Shown here: piece by piece, positions 32,792 through 33,078 of the stretch | How positions within the stretch are numbered: the stretch's first letter is position 1 | How the letters are laid out: the number at the start of each line of letters is the position of its first letter | Assembly (NCBI GenBank): GCA_943370145.1 | Contig: CALRPY020000048.1 | Coordinates: 1-33,078, forward strand | Direction of reading: 5' to 3' | Length of the DNA: 33,078 nt | Origin: Ga0077536 sp943370145 | Lineage (GTDB): Bacteria > Pseudomonadota > Gammaproteobacteria > Ga0077536 | The notes under the pieces: generated by a model | The model's input: only the letters and a program-made list of their open reading frames with translations | Database searches by the model: none | Told to the model about the DNA's origin: nothing | Made by a program: the position numbers and the translations under genes

Positions 32792-32818
32792 AGGTGTCAG
32801 ATTTAAAATCTGACACCT
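32792..32818. repeat. GGTGTCAGATTT palindrome, copy P6
   Basis: A perfect 27-bp core with a central A (32805), like P3; the left flank GGAGAAA has lost its right partner. It ends 11 bp before the stop codon of the IS4-type transposase at the window edge. Confidence 0.85.
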
Positions 32819-32829
32819 CAGTCATCCCC

Positions 32830-33078
32830 TCAATTTGCCGATTGGGCGAAGACGATAGCAAGGCCGCGTTGCTGTGCGAGGTTGTCCGAAAACGCGTCGA
32901 TGAGCGGCCGAAAGTACTTCTCGGGCATCCGCGGCAGCCAGTCGTAGAGCATGAGCCCCTGGCGGAACAGCGAGTGCGTGCGCCGCTTGACCGTGTTGGC
33001 CTTCAGCATGCGGTCATAACCCAGCGCCTCGCCCGTCGCGCCCAGCACCGTCAGCAACGCCATGGCCAGCGCGCTCAA
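32830..33078 (-). mobile_element. IS4-family transposase, 3' part, cut by the window edge
   Basis: 82 residues in an open frame running off the right edge. LKANTVKRRTHSLFRQG, then LYDWLPRMPEKYFRPL is the conserved C-terminal end of IS4-family DDE transposases, downstream of the catalytic Glu region. The last catalytic residues lie outside the window, so integrity cannot be judged. The frame starts before the window, so the Met near the edge is not the gene start. Beyond its stop lies palindrome P6. Confidence 0.75.

Overview
The window is high-GC DNA that reads like a free-living gammaproteobacterium. It carries MsbA, UvrD, PmbA/TldE, a TgpA-type transglutaminase, a DUF6279 lipoprotein and a membrane-anchored cytochrome c5 protein. 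I cannot name the genus. No RNA genes or CRISPR arrays were seen.

Layout. (1) 1-4190: a MoxR-type AAA+ ATPase and its VWA partner (CbbQ/CbbO or NorQ/NorD type) run leftward, diverging from a di-heme cytochrome c. (2) 4524-8451: leftward uvrD and rightward pmbA (tldE). (3) 9078-12951: a tight MoxR / DUF58 / TgpA operon. (4) 14020-16626: a DUF1330 protein, then a class III CoA-transferase coupled to a DUF6279 lipoprotein. (5) 16854-21472: a leftward operon of a 51-aa membrane protein, a membrane-anchored protein of the linalool dehydratase/isomerase (Ldi) family, and two acyl-CoA dehydrogenases. (6) 22370-24357: Tat-exported Fe-superoxide dismutase, a DUF202 membrane protein and an enoyl-CoA hydratase. 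(7) 24598-28364: a LuxR-type regulator, an 18-bp perfect dyad, and two tandem paralogous amidohydrolases. (8) 28470-32242: a luciferase-like oxidoreductase behind msbA, diverging from phosphoribulokinase. (9) The right edge holds the 3' end of an IS4-family transposase.

Function. The Ldi-family protein, acyl-CoA dehydrogenases, CoA-transferase and enoyl-CoA hydratase together suggest catabolism of a branched or terpenoid alcohol or acid through CoA thioesters. This is inference; the substrate is not readable from sequence. The AAA+/VWA pair and phosphoribulokinase would fit a Calvin-cycle organism, but no RuBisCO is present and both families have other roles.

Repeats. Every gap above about 300 bp is filled by interspersed repeats built from shared modules: REP-like CTCTCCC/GGGAGAG stem-loops; a nested-palindrome element of about 260-290 bp bounded by GCCACCGAG/CTCGGTGGC arms (five copies); a perfect palindrome with arms GGTGTCAGATTT/AAATCTGACACC (six copies); and short 3' remnants of an IS110-family transposase that abut the palindrome (four copies). 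Two copies of a composite of about 500 bp (12962-13455 and 21711-22216, opposite orientation) share the same internal junctions, so the composite itself has apparently been copied. This, the Ldi-family operon and the LuxR/dyad/amidohydrolase cassette are the parts most worth a second look.
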